DNA from: Planomonospora sp. ID82291
GTDB lineage: Bacteria > Actinomycetota > Actinomycetes > Streptosporangiales > Streptosporangiaceae
Length of the DNA stretch: 64,000 bases
Direction: 5' to 3'
Assembly: GCF_015711645.1 (NCBI RefSeq)
Contig: NZ_JABTEX010000003.1
Span: 1,153,955 to 1,217,954, forward strand
A program made the translations under genes and the position numbers. This document shows positions 56,101 to 64,000 of the stretch, piece by piece. The notes beneath the pieces were generated by a model, which ran no database searches, was not told the origin of the DNA, and saw only the letters and a program-made list of their open reading frames with translations. Positions within the stretch are counted from its first letter, which is position 1. Each line of letters begins with the position of its first letter.

Positions 56101-58395
56101 GCGGGCCAGGCCGGGCCCGGCGAGGTAGAGCTCCCCGGCCACCCCCGCCGGGACCGGCCGCAGCCACCCGTCCAGCACGTAGACCCGGGTGCCCCGGACG
56201 GGGGAGCCGATCGGCGGGATCCCGCCGGGACGCAGGGGCCCGCTCATGGTGGCGGCGATCGTGGCCTCGGTCGGACCGTAGGCGTTGACCATCAGCCGGC
56301 CGGGAGCCCAGCGCTCCACCAGGTCCGCGCCGCAGGCCTCGCCGCCGACGACCAGGGTCCGGAAGCCCTCCGGCGACGTGGCGGGCACGCCCGCCAGCAC
56401 CGCCGGGGGGATCAGCGCGTGGGTGACGCCCCGTTCCTCGATCACCGCGGCCAGCTCCGCGCCGCCGTACACGCCTTCGGGGAGGACGACCAGCGCGGCT
56501 CCGGCGGTGAAGGCCATGAGCATCTCCATGACCGAGGCGTCGAAGCTCGGCGAGGCGAACTGGAGGACCCGGCCGTCCGGCCCCACCCGGAGCCGGTCCC
56601 GCTGCGTCGCGGCGAAGGCGGCGACGCCCTCGTGGGTCACGACCACGCCCTTGGGACGGCCGGTCGAGCCCGACGTGAAGATCACGTATGCCGGGGTGCG
56701 GAGCTCCACCCGGACCCCGTCCTCGGTGAGGTTCCCCTCCGCGAAACCGGACACGTCCGCCGCGGCGAGGAGTTCCTCGCCGACCACCAGCGCCGGGTGC
56801 GCGTCGTCCAGCATGGCGGCGATCCGCTCGGCGGGGTAGCCGGGGTCCACCGGCAGGTAGGCCGCACCGGCCTTGGACACGGCCAGCGCGGCGGTGACCA
56901 GGCCGGCCGAGCGCGGCAGCAGCAGTGCGACCACCCGTTCGGGGCCCGCGCCGCGCCGCCGCAGCAGCCGGGCCAGCCGGTTGGCGCGGGCGTTGAGCTC
57001 GCCGTAGGTCAGGGTCGTCCCGCCGTCCACCAGCGCGACGGCTCCCGGGTCCCGCGCCGCCGACTCCTCGAAGAGTCCGTGCAGCGTACGGCCGGGCACC
57101 GGATCACCCGTGTCGTTCCACTCCTCGACGGCCCGCCTCCGCTCGGCCTCCTCCAGCAGGTCGAGACGCCCGACGAGGGTGTCCGGCGCTCCGGCCACCA
57201 CGGTGAGCAGCCGCGCCACCCGGCCGAGCAGGCGTTCCGCCTCGGCCGCGGTGAACAGGTCGGGGCGGTGGTCCAGGCGGAGCGCGAGCCGCTCGCCGGG
57301 GACGGCGGCGAGCGCGAGCGGGTAGTGGTGGGCGTCGGCCGAGCCGAACCCGGTGATCCTGAGGTCGCCGAGGGACGCGTCGGCCGCGGCCGGGTCGAAC
57401 GGGTAGTTCTCCAGGACGGTCACGGTGTCGAAGAGGGGGCCGCGGCGGATCTCGGTCAGGCCGAGGTGGTGGTGGGGCAGCAGCTCGGCCTGCTCGTCCT
57501 GGAGGCGGGCCAGCAGGTCGCCGAAGGACTCGCCGGGATGGAGCCGCACCCGGACCGGGACCGTGTTGACGAACAGGCCGACCATGCGCTCGACGCCGGG
57601 CAGCTCGGCCGGGCGGCCCGACACGACCGCGCCGAACACCACGTCGTCGCGGCCGGTGAGCCAGGCGAGCAGGAGGCCCCAGGCCGCCTGGAGCACGGTG
57701 TTGACCGTGACGCCGTGGCGCCGCGCCATCCGGGTGAGGGTCCTGGTCGGCACGGCGTCCAGGTCGAGGTGGACCCGGCCCGGCGGGACGGCCGCGGCGG
57801 GCGCTCCGGGCGCGGCCAGCGTGGGCCCGTCCACCCCGTCGAGCGCCCGCTCCCACGCCTCCCGCGCCGCGTCGCGGTCCTGCCGGGCCAGCCACGCCAG
57901 ATACCCCTTGTACGGCGGCGCGGGCGCGGCCTCCACGCCCAGGTAGAGCGCGAGCAGCTCCGTGATCAGGATCGGGGTCGACCAGCCGTCCAGCAGGATG
58001 TGGTGGTGGGTCAGGACCAGCCGGTGCCGGTCGGGCGCGAGCCGTACCAGCGCGAACCGCAGCAGCGGCGGCCGGGCCAGGTCGAAGCGGCGCTCCCGCT
58101 CCTCGGCGGTCACCCGGTCGGGGTCCTCTCCGGCGACCTCCCGCCAGGGCAGGTCGACCCGCTCGGGGACGACCTGGACGGGCCGGCTCAGGTCCTCGTG
58201 CCAGAAGCCCGCACGCAGGTTGGGGTGGCGCTCCAGGAGCCCTTCGGCGGCCCGCCGCAGCCGGACCGCGTCGAGCGGGCCGTCGAGGTCGAGCGTCACC
58301 TGGGCGGTGTAGACGTCGTGCTCGTCGTGCAGGGCGTGGAAGAACAGGCCCTGCTGCAGCGGCGAGAGCGGAAGGATGTCCTGGACCTGCGTCAT
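50173..58395 (-). CDS. NRPS-2: two modules C-A-T / C-A(Thr)-T-E
   Basis: A 2740-residue synthetase. C1 (about 5-430) is a D-CL type with [10 protein letters not shown]1 (about 440-930) has the pocket code D-A-M-L-V-G-A-I-A-K, not assignable by eye. T1 has Ser977 (FDLGGDS). C2 (about 1033-1460) has [20 protein letters not shown] and HHVAADGWS and is L-CL. A2 (about 1480-2065) has code D-F-W-N-I-G-M-V-H-K, the classic threonine code. T2 has Ser2112 (FFDRGGDS). E (about 2165-2640) has PTPIMHWL and [10 protein letters not shown], epimerising Thr to the D (allo) form. ATG 58395 overlaps the NRPS-3 stop. Much of A1-E is nearly identical in DNA to NRPS-3. Confidence 0.95.
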   Translation of the reverse strand: MTQVQDILPLSPLQQGLFFHALHDEHDVYTAQVTLDLDGPLDAVRLRRAAEGLLERHPNLRAGFWHEDLSRPVQVVPERVDLPWREVAGEDPDRVTAEERERRFDLARPPLLRFALVRLAPDRHRLVLTHHHILLDGWSTPILITELLALYLGVEAAPAPPYKGYLAWLARQDRDAAREAWERALDGVDGPTLAAPGAPAAAVPPGRVHLDLDAVPTRTLTRMARRHGVTVNTVLQAAWGLLLAWLTGRDDVVFGAVVSGRPAELPGVERMVGLFVNTVPVRVRLHPGESFGDLLARLQDEQAELLPHHHLGLTEIRRGPLFDTVTVLENYPFDPAAADASLGDLRITGFGSADAHHYPLALAAVPGERLALRLDHRPDLFTAAEAERLLGRVARLLTVVAGAPDTLVGRLDLLEEAERRRAVEEWNDTGDPVPGRTLHGLFEESAARDPGAVALVDGGTTLTYGELNARANRLARLLRRRGAGPERVVALLLPRSAGLVTAALAVSKAGAAYLPVDPGYPAERIAAMLDDAHPALVVGEELLAAADVSGFAEGNLTEDGVRVELRTPAYVIFTSGSTGRPKGVVVTHEGVAAFAATQRDRLRVGPDGRVLQFASPSFDASVMEMLMAFTAGAALVVLPEGVYGGAELAAVIEERGVTHALIPPAVLAGVPATSPEGFRTLVVGGEACGADLVERWAPGRLMVNAYGPTEATIAATMSGPLRPGGIPPIGSPVRGTRVYVLDGWLRPVPAGVAGELYLAGPGLARGYLGRSALTAERFVACPFGGVGERMYRTGDVVRWRADGVLEYVGRSDAQVKVRGFRIEPGEVEAVLVRCPGVAAAVVVVREDRPGDRRLVAYVVPEGAAGAVAGAVPDGGGAGAGGSAGGSSLVPEEVRGFVAGVLPEFMVPSAVVVVEGLPVTGNGKLDRAALPVPGVVSGGGGRGARSVVEEVLCGVVAQVLGVEGVGVEESFFDLGGDSLSAVRLVARVRSVLGVEVSVREVFEAGSVAGLAVVVGRGSGVVRPRVRRVVRPVGGVPLSFGQRRLWVLNRLDPGSGVYNLPVALRLRGGVDVGALGWALRDVVGRHEVLRTVLPEVGGVPFQRILDGAEPPFEVIHIEADDLGPALAAAAGRGFDLTVETPLRAVLFGLGPDEWVLLLVVHHVAADGWSMAPLARDVIAAYGARVAGRAPGWAALPVQYADYAVWQRESLGDEADPGSAAARQVAFWRQALAGVPVEVGLPVDRPRPAVASYRGGTVPVVVGAGVHRRVVGLARSSGASVFMVVQAALAALLCRLGAGVDVPIGTVAAGRSDEVLDDLVGMFVDTLVLRTDVGGDPSFRELVVRVREGDLAAFAHQDLPFERVVEVVDPVRSTARHPLFQVMLVLQNTPPAALDLDGLSVSLEPFVPETAKFDLQLTLAEDPSGGLSGGLEYAADLFDRETAEDIAARFVRLLGAAVADPDTRIGRLDILDGAERAALLGEWAGTGAVPAATTITGEFAARVAAAPEAVAVVCGDAALTYAEVDARAGALARWLVGLGVGPERFVAVVVSRSVELVVAVLGVLRAGGAYVPVDPSYPADRVGFMVEDAAPVAVVAGAGWEGVVGGLPVVVLEDGGASCRLLPGGGGTGARTGPAAEERISLERISLCEDGDGSAADGGMPSVNPDVTGGALPEPLPDHPAYVIFTSGSTGRPKGVVVTHGAVTRLLASTREWFGFGPDDVWALFHSYAFDFSVWELWGALLHGGRLVVVPFEVSRSPEEFLALLEWERVTVLNQTPSAFYQLPAAARDLGDLRYVIFGGEALEVSRLADWHGRGISLVNMYGITETTVHVTYAPVEPGGPAGVIGRGIADLRLYVLDAFLEPVPAGVVGELYVAGPGLARGYAGRFGLTAERFVACPFGGPGERMYRSGDRVRWDRSGRLVYVGRADAQVKVRGFRIEPGEVEAVLAGHPGVADAAVVVREDRPGDKRLVAYVVPGGTAGAGAGADVGTDSGAGVGAGGPREVEAGRVVAPGCGAAGIGGASEGLTPEGVRGFAAERLPEFMVPSAVVVVERLPLTGNGKLDRAALPAPQSSAAVGGGEPAGAREAVLARVFAEVLGVEGVGVEEGFFDRGGDSILAIRLVARAREEGVVFSPREVFRHQSVRGLAAVATGEPVVGEAEGAGVGPVEPTPIMHWLRELPGPTGDFSQTVVLRVPPALGLEALTEGLQAVLDRHDMLRLTCPDGGRWLDGADGAPGGPPALEVLPPGAVRAAECVRRVAVEVPAAEVSAVEVPAAEVSAVEVPAVEVPMVEGPADGTGGGPVGGSAGRDAWARAVAEEAARSRAELDPASGRMVRVAWLDAGPQASGRLVVTVHHLSVDAVSWRILLPDLFAAWDAARKGEACVLPPVPVAFRTWARRLRAEAEIRADELDFWCRTLDGDRRASDGGAPPYDSGGDGSGRPGPDGSPPGAARPDDPIRDGSRPPDPIQEDRRRPDPARDTFGTQRHLTLELPPEVTEPLLTRIPAAFHGRVGDVLLAGLALAVSRCTGRESVLLDLEGHGREEITGEADLSRTVGWFTTLYPVRLDPGPADWTDLHGATAARAIKRVKERLRAVPGNGLGYGLLRHLHPEGAAELAARPVPELAFNYLGRTEAAAGADWSPAPEAEAAGAGHSPDLALPHALEVNALTLDGPGGPRLRATWSWAARLYDEDQVRELAEAWFAALTGLSRHTGGGLTPSDLLVPVSQEEIDAFAAELDAEWSAR
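51556..51615 (-). repeat. Tandem 30-bp repeat in the NRPS-2 epimerase domain
   Basis: A 30-bp unit is repeated exactly (51556-51585, 51586-51615), with a degenerate third copy on each side. It encodes [10 protein letters not shown] repeats inside the E domain before its HHLSVD motif. The NRPS-3 epimerase has only [10 protein letters not shown] at this place. Confidence 0.9.
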
Positions 58396-61300
58396 CGTCC
58401 CTCCCAGGCGGCCTGGATGCGGTCGATCTCGTCCTGGTCGAGTTCGACCAGGAGGTCGCTCGGCGTGTGCCCGCCGGAGCCGTGCGCGACCAGCCCGCCG
58501 AGCGCGTCGAACCAGGTCTCGGCCAGCTCCTCGGCCTCCGCCGCGGTGAGCACCCCGTCCGGCCAGGACCAGGAGGCCTCCAGGTGGGGGCCGTCCGGGC
58601 GGTCGTGGACGATCGTGTTGATCTCCAGGACGTGGGCCGCCGGCGTCTCCGGGTCGTGGCCGCCGGGCTCCGCCGGGACCACGCTCCAGTCGCCCTCGCC
58701 GGCCTCGACCCGGCCGAGGTGGTTGAAGACGATCTGCGGCCGGGGGAGCCCGTCCAGTTCGGCGGCGCCCTCCGGGTGGAGGTGGCGGAGCAGGCCGTAC
58801 CCGAGACCGTCGCCGGGGACGGCCCGGAGCTGTTCCTTGACCTGTTTGACCGCCCGGGTGACGGTCCGCTCGTCGGTCCAGGAGGTGGCGCCCGCGTCGA
58901 GCCGGACCGGGTACAGGGTGGTGAACCAGCCGACGGTCCGGGACAGGTCCGCCTCCCCGGTGATCTCCTCGCGGCCGTGGCCCTCCAGGTCGAGCAGGAC
59001 GGAGGTGCCCCGCCCGCCGCGCTTCCTGCGCCAGTGCGCCACGGCCAGGGCGAGGCCGGCGAGCAGCACGTCGGGGGCCCGGCCGTGGAAGGCCGCCGGG
59101 ACAGTGGTGAGCAGCGGCCCGGTGACCTCGGGCGGCAGGGTGAGCCGGAGCGTGCGGACGGTCGCGGCGGTGTCCTTGTCCGGATCGAGCGGCCGGTGGC
59201 CGATGCGGGGGTCGGGCCCGTCGAGGATGTCGATCCAGTCGTCGAGCTCGCCCGTTCTGGCCGCGGCCTCGGCCCGCAGCATCCGCGCCCAGGTGCGGAA
59301 CGACGTCGGCACCGGCGGCAGCTCCGGAACCCGTCCCCGGGCCGCGGCCTCCCAGGCCGCGAACAGGTCCGGCAGCAGGATCCGCCACGACACCCCGTCC
59401 ACCGACAGGTGGTGCACCGTCACCACCAGCCGTCCCGACGCCTGCGGGCCCGCGTCCAGCCACACCACCCGCGCCATCCGCCCCGAGGCGGGATCCAGCT
59501 CCGCCCGCGACCGCGCCGCCTCCTCGGCGACCGCCCGCGCCCAGGCGTCCCGCCCACCGGACCCGGCCACCGGAGCACCACCGGACCCGGCCACCGGGAC
59601 CTCGACCGCCACCCGGCGCACGCACTCCTCCGCCCGCACCGCACCCGAAGGAGCCACCTCCAGCACCCCGCCGTCCCCGCGCAGCGCCTCCACCCCCGAG
59701 CAGACCAGCCGCAGCGCGTCGTGCCGGTCCAGTACGGCCTGCAGCCCGGCCGTCAGCGCCTCCAGCCCCAGACCCGGCGGGACCCGCAGCACCACCGTCT
59801 GGCTGAACCCGCCGATCGGCCCGCCCCGTCCGGCCAGCCAGTGCATGATCGGGGTGGGGTCCACCGGGCCGACCCCCGTCCCCTCCGGCTCTCCCACCGC
59901 ACCGGCCGCCTCCTCCGTCGCCACCGCCGCCAAAGCCCGCACAGTCTGATGCCGGAACACCTCCCGCGGTGAGAACACCACCCCCGCCTCCCGCGCCCGC
60001 GCCACCAACCGGATCGCCAGAACACTGTCCCCACCGAGATCGAAGAACCCGTCCCCGACCCCGACCGACCCCACCCCCAGCACCTCGGCGAACACCCCCG
60101 CCAGCACCGCCTCCCGCACGCTCGCAGGCCCCTCACCCGGCCCAGGCCCCGGTTCCCCCTCCGGCTCCACCCCCGAGCCCGCCACCCTCGGCACCGGCAG
60201 CGCCGCCCGATCCAGCTTCCCGTTGCCCGTCAACGGCAGCGCCTCCATCACCACCACCGCCGACGGCACCATGTACTCCGGCAACCGCTCCGCCGCGAAC
60301 CCCCGCGCCTCCGCCGCCAACCGCGCACCCGACCCCGCCGCCGCACTCGCACCCGAGGCCGCACCCGCACCCGCACCCGCACCCGCACCCGCACCATCGA
60401 AGACGGCCCCCGGCACCCCGTCCGCACCGGCCGCCCCCGCATCGGCGTCCTCATCGGCATCGGCGTCGGGGCCCGCCCCGGCGCCCGTGCCCGCCGTACC
60501 GTCCGGCACCACGTAGGCGACCAGCCGCCGATCCCCCGGCCGGTCCTCCCGCACCACCACCGCCGCATCCGCCACCCCCGGACACCGGGCGATCACCGCC
60601 TCGACCTCACCCGGCTCGATCCGGAACCCCCGCACCTTCACCTGCGCATCCGCCCGACCCACGTACACCAGACGACCCGACCGGTCCCACCGCACCCGAT
60701 CCCCCGACCGGTACATCCGCTCCCCCGCCCCACCGAACGGACACGCCACGAACCGCTCCGCCGTCAACCCCGACCGGCCGAGATAGCCACGGGCCAACCC
60801 CGGACCCGCCACGTACAGCTCCCCCACCACCCCCGCCGGCACCGGATTGAGGAAGGCGTCCAGCACGTACAACCGCAGATCCGCGATGCCCGTCCCGATC
60901 AACCCCGCCGGCCCCCCCGGCTCCAGCGGCGCGTACGTCACATGCACCGTCGTCTCGGTGATCCCGTACATGTTCACCAGCAGCGGCGCATCCTGCGGAC
61001 GGCGGTCGTACCACTCCCGCAGCCGCCCCGCCTCCAGCGCCTCCCCGCCGAAGACGACGTACCGCAGCGCCAGATCCGCGTCCCGACGTTCCTGATCGGC
61101 CCGCATCAGCTGGTAGAAGGCCGACGGGGTCTGGTTGAGCACGGTCACCCGCTCCCGCTCCAGCAACACCAGGAACTCCTCCGGCGACCGGCTCACCTCC
61201 AGCGGCACCACCACCAGCCGCCCGCCGTGCAGCAGCGCCCCCCACAGCTCCCACACCGAGAAATCGAACGCATAGGAGTGGAACAACGTCCACACGTCAT

Positions 61301-64000
61301 CCGGCCCGAACCCGAACCAGCCCCGCGTGGAGGCCAGCAACCGCGTCACCGCGCCGTGCGTCACCACCACGCCCTTCGGCCGGCCCGTCGACCCCGACGT
61401 GAAGATCACATACGCCGGATGCTCCGGGAGCAGCCGCGACGCCGACTGCTCCGGAACATCCGCGACCACCGCCGGGAAGGGGGCGATGCCCTCCGACGGC
61501 GACACCGGCTCGCTCCCGCCGGGCAGGACCCGGCAGGACGCGCCCCCGTCCTCCAGCACCACCACCGGCAACCCGCCCGGAACCACCCCCTCCGACCCCG
61601 CGACCGCCACCACCGCCATCGGCGAGGCGTCCTGCACCATGAACCCGACCCGATCCGCCGGATACGACGGATCCACCGGAACGTAGGCGCCCCCCGCCTT
61701 GAGCACCCCCAGCACCGCGACCACCAACTCCACCGACCGCGGCGCCGCCACCGCCACCAACCGCTCCGGCCCCACCCCCAACCCCACCAGCCGCCGCGCC
61801 AACGCCCCCGCCCGCGCATCCAGCTCCGCATACGTCAGCGCCGCATCCCCGCACACCACCGCCACCGCCCCCGGCGCCGCCGCCACCCGCGCCGCGAACT
61901 CCTCCGTGATCGTCGTAAGAGACGTGATCGGCGTAAGAGAGCCGGAGGACACACCGGTCCCGGCCCAGTCGCCGAGGATGGTGGAACGCTCGACGGGTTC
62001 GAGGATCTCGAGCCGGCTGATCGGGACGTCCGGAGCGCTCACCGCGGCGCGGAGCAGGCGGACGAACCGGGCCGCGATGTCCTCGGCCGTCTCCCGGTCG
62101 AACAGATCGGCGGCGTATTCGAGGACGCCGGTCAGTCCGTCGTCCGTCTCGCTGAGGGAGATCAGCAGGTCGAATCTGGCGACATTCGTCTCCAGCGGCT
62201 CCAGGCCGATCGAGAGGCCGCCGTCGAGGTCGAGCTCGACCTTCGGGGTGTTCTGGAACGTGAGTGCCACCTGGAAGAGGGGGTGGCGGGCCATCGACCG
62301 CACCGGATCCACCAACTCCACCACCCGCTCGAACGGCAGATCCTGATGCCCGAACGCCCCCAGACCCACCTCCCGCACCCGCCCCACCAACTCACGGAAC
62401 GACGGATCCCCCCCCACATCCGTCCGCAGCACCAACGTGTTGACGAACATCCCCACCAGACCGTCCAGCACCTCATCCGTGCGGCCCGCCACCACCGTCC
62501 CGATCGGAACATCCGTCCCCGCCCCCAGCCGCGTCAGCAACGCCGCCAACGCCGCCTGCACCACCATGAACACCGACGCCCCCGACCCCCGCGCCAGAGC
62601 CCCCACCCCCCGGCGCAACCCCGCATCGACCACCACCGGCACCGTCCCGCCCCGATACGACGCCACCACCGGCCGCGGGCGATCCACCGGCAACTCCACC
62701 TCCACCGGCACCCCCGCCAGCGCCTCCCGCCAGAAGGCCGCCTGCCGCGCCGCCGCACTCCCCGGATCGCCCTCATCCCCCAGCAGCTCCCGCTGCCAGA
62801 GCGCGTAATCGGCGTACCGCACCGGCAACGGCGCCCACCCCGGCTCCCGCCCCTCGCAACGGGCCGCGTACGCCGCGATCACATCCCGCGCCAGCGGCCC
62901 CATCGACCACCCGTCCGCCGCCACATGGTGCACCACCAGCAACAACACCCGCTCCTCGGGGCCGAGGTGGAACAGCCGCGCCCGCAGCGGCGGCTCGGCC
63001 ACCAGGTCGAACCCCCGCCCGGCGAAAGCGCTCAACGCCTCGGCGAGCCCGGACTCCCCGACCTGCTCGACCTCCAGCGGGAACCCGCCCGGTCCGGACC
63101 CGTCACATAGCTCGGCGGCGTCGAGGACCCGCTGGAACGGCACCCCGCCCACCTCCGGCAACACCGTCCGCAACACCTCATGCCGCCCCACCACATCCCG
63201 CAACGCCCACCCCAGCGCCCCCACATCCACCCGCCCCACCAGACGCAACGCCACCGGCAGGTTGTACACACCCGACCCCGGATCCAACCGGTTCAACACC
63301 CACAACCGCCGCTGCCCGAACGACAACGGCACCCCGTCCGCAGGCCGCTCCACCGTCCGGACCCGTGGACGCACCACCCCCGAAGCACGCTCCACCGCCC
63401 CCGCCAACCCCGCCACCGACCCCGCCTCGAACACCGCCCGAACCGGAACCTCCACCCCCAACACCGACCGCACCCGCGCCACCAACCGCACCGCCAGCAG
63501 CGAATCCCCACCCAGATCGAAGAACGACTCCTCCACCCCGACCGACTCCACCCCCAGGACCTGCGCCACCACCCCGCACAAGACCTCCTCCACCACCGAC
63601 CGCGCTCCCCGGCCCCCACCACCCGAGACCGCCTGCGGCGCCGGCAACGCCCCCCGGTCCAGCTTCCCGTTCCGCGTCACCGGCAGCCCCTCCACCACCA
63701 CCACCGCCGACGGCACCATGAACTCCGGCAACACCCCCGCCACGAACCCCCGCACCTCCTCCGGCACGAGCGACGACCCCCCAGCACTTCCCCCCGCCCC
63801 AGCCCCGCCACCATCCGGCACCGCACCGGCCACCGCGCCCGCCGCACCCTCCGGCACCACGTACGCCACCAGCCGCCGATCCCCCGGCCGGTCCTCCCGC
63901 ACCACCACCACCGCCGCCGCCACCCCCGGACACCGGACCAGCACCGCCTCCACCTCACCCGGCTCGATCCGGAACCCCCGCACCTTCACCTGCGCATCCG
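58392..64000 (-). CDS. NRPS-3 (5' end outside window): ...A-T / C-A(Thr)-T-E
   Basis: The last 1869 codons of a synthetase, open to the window edge. It begins in the C-terminal part of an A domain ([19 protein letters not shown]). T1 ([14 protein letters not shown]) follows without an epimerase. The L-CL condensation domain has [18 protein letters not shown] and [11 protein letters not shown]. An A domain has code D-F-W-N-V-G-M-V-H-K, a known threonine variant. T2 is [14 protein letters not shown], and the E domain has [10 protein letters not shown] and [18 protein letters not shown] long Ala/Gly/Asp linker ([19 protein letters not shown] and more) interrupts the Thr A domain near 60330-60500. 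Translation is coupled to NRPS-2 by a 4-bp overlap. Confidence 0.95.
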   Translation of the reverse strand, partial: DAQVKVRGFRIEPGEVEAVLVRCPGVAAAVVVVREDRPGDRRLVAYVVPEGAAGAVAGAVPDGGGAGAGGSAGGSSLVPEEVRGFVAGVLPEFMVPSAVVVVEGLPVTRNGKLDRGALPAPQAVSGGGGRGARSVVEEVLCGVVAQVLGVESVGVEESFFDLGGDSLLAVRLVARVRSVLGVEVPVRAVFEAGSVAGLAGAVERASGVVRPRVRTVERPADGVPLSFGQRRLWVLNRLDPGSGVYNLPVALRLVGRVDVGALGWALRDVVGRHEVLRTVLPEVGGVPFQRVLDAAELCDGSGPGGFPLEVEQVGESGLAEALSAFAGRGFDLVAEPPLRARLFHLGPEERVLLLVVHHVAADGWSMGPLARDVIAAYAARCEGREPGWAPLPVRYADYALWQRELLGDEGDPGSAAARQAAFWREALAGVPVEVELPVDRPRPVVASYRGGTVPVVVDAGLRRGVGALARGSGASVFMVVQAALAALLTRLGAGTDVPIGTVVAGRTDEVLDGLVGMFVNTLVLRTDVGGDPSFRELVGRVREVGLGAFGHQDLPFERVVELVDPVRSMARHPLFQVALTFQNTPKVELDLDGGLSIGLEPLETNVARFDLLISLSETDDGLTGVLEYAADLFDRETAEDIAARFVRLLRAAVSAPDVPISRLEILEPVERSTILGDWAGTGVSSGSLTPITSLTTITEEFAARVAAAPGAVAVVCGDAALTYAELDARAGALARRLVGLGVGPERLVAVAAPRSVELVVAVLGVLKAGGAYVPVDPSYPADRVGFMVQDASPMAVVAVAGSEGVVPGGLPVVVLEDGGASCRVLPGGSEPVSPSEGIAPFPAVVADVPEQSASRLLPEHPAYVIFTSGSTGRPKGVVVTHGAVTRLLASTRGWFGFGPDDVWTLFHSYAFDFSVWELWGALLHGGRLVVVPLEVSRSPEEFLVLLERERVTVLNQTPSAFYQLMRADQERRDADLALRYVVFGGEALEAGRLREWYDRRPQDAPLLVNMYGITETTVHVTYAPLEPGGPAGLIGTGIADLRLYVLDAFLNPVPAGVVGELYVAGPGLARGYLGRSGLTAERFVACPFGGAGERMYRSGDRVRWDRSGRLVYVGRADAQVKVRGFRIEPGEVEAVIARCPGVADAAVVVREDRPGDRRLVAYVVPDGTAGTGAGAGPDADADEDADAGAAGADGVPGAVFDGAGAGAGAGAGAASGASAAAGSGARLAAEARGFAAERLPEYMVPSAVVVMEALPLTGNGKLDRAALPVPRVAGSGVEPEGEPGPGPGEGPASVREAVLAGVFAEVLGVGSVGVGDGFFDLGGDSVLAIRLVARAREAGVVFSPREVFRHQTVRALAAVATEEAAGAVGEPEGTGVGPVDPTPIMHWLAGRGGPIGGFSQTVVLRVPPGLGLEALTAGLQAVLDRHDALRLVCSGVEALRGDGGVLEVAPSGAVRAEECVRRVAVEVPVAGSGGAPVAGSGGRDAWARAVAEEAARSRAELDPASGRMARVVWLDAGPQASGRLVVTVHHLSVDGVSWRILLPDLFAAWEAAARGRVPELPPVPTSFRTWARMLRAEAAARTGELDDWIDILDGPDPRIGHRPLDPDKDTAATVRTLRLTLPPEVTGPLLTTVPAAFHGRAPDVLLAGLALAVAHWRRKRGGRGTSVLLDLEGHGREEITGEADLSRTVGWFTTLYPVRLDAGATSWTDERTVTRAVKQVKEQLRAVPGDGLGYGLLRHLHPEGAAELDGLPRPQIVFNHLGRVEAGEGDWSVVPAEPGGHDPETPAAHVLEINTIVHDRPDGPHLEASWSWPDGVLTAAEAEELAETWFDALGGLVAHGSGGHTPSDLLVELDQDEIDRIQAAWEGR

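Noticed and set aside
50275..59949. A 3224-codon open frame on the plus strand opposite the NRPS genes, and similar long antisense frames elsewhere (for example 38521-43500, 8841-11441).
   Set aside because: High G/C at third codon positions removes stop codons from the opposite strand. The translations are His/Arg/Pro-rich without any domain and lie across complete genes with clear motifs.
44777..64000. Whether the NRPS operon is a siderophore cluster.
   Set aside because: No ornithine hydroxylase, siderophore transporter or Fe-responsive site is visible in this part, and the readable codes are Thr and aliphatic-like residues. The question stays open until the upstream part is seen.

Overview
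The window is chromosomal DNA of very high G+C content from a filamentous actinomycete. A member of the Streptosporangiales or a Streptomyces-like relative fits best. The evidence is near-universal G/C third codon positions, a WhiJ-type HTH/DUF397/anti-sigma-like ATPase triad, an MsiK/UgpC-type shared sugar ATPase beside a LacI regulator, and a large NRPS locus with MbtH and type II thioesterase. Many genes appear to be leaderless: a TANNNT-like -10 box lies 6-8 nt before the ATG or GTG.

Region by region. 1-8.7 kb: the tail of a methyltransferase, a secreted M14 carboxypeptidase, the WhiJ-like triad, an operon of a lipoprotein and an unusually long FtsH-like membrane AAA protease, and a small CMD-family protein. 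8.8-19.6 kb: a patatin-like protein, an SDR, the UgpC/MsiK-LacI divergent pair with two LacI-type operators, a glutathione peroxidase, a secreted transglycosylase-like protein, a TetR repressor with a perfect double operator facing a di-iron ferritin-like protein, and a lipoprotein. 19.7-29.9 kb: a hydrolase, two DUF202 membrane proteins, a lipoprotein, a UBP zinc finger, an XRE-cupin regulator, a CPA1 antiporter, a Pro/Gln/Tyr-rich repeat protein, a DinG-type helicase and an SGNH hydrolase. 30-33.3 kb: the shikimate operon aroC-aroK-aroB-aroQ.

33.4-37.4 kb is an unstable stretch. It holds a frameshifted secreted protein, an ArsR-like protein with a probable CTG start, an AraC remnant, a lower-GC PIN toxin/antitoxin pair and a short prepilin peptidase. 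37.5-44.8 kb holds a membrane protein with an overlapping antiporter, an SseB-like protein, a cyanuric acid hydrolase/barbiturase-family enzyme next to carbamate kinase, a membrane protein, and a two-component system collapsed by an internal deletion, followed by a lipase remnant.

44.8-64 kb is the end of a minus-strand NRPS operon, which is cut by the window edge. In transcription order it is NRPS-3 (partial: A-T / C-A-T-E), NRPS-2 (C-A-T / C-A-T-E), NRPS-1 (C-A-T-TE), MbtH, type II TE. The first four genes overlap by 4 bp (ATGA). Two A domains carry the threonine code (DFWNIGMVHK and DFWNVGMVHK) and each is followed by an epimerase. The line therefore probably ends ...-X-D-Thr-Y-D-Thr-Z before release. 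NRPS-2 and NRPS-3 share long, nearly identical DNA, which indicates recent module duplication. I read specificity codes by eye against the GrsA scheme; X, Y and Z are not assigned with confidence.
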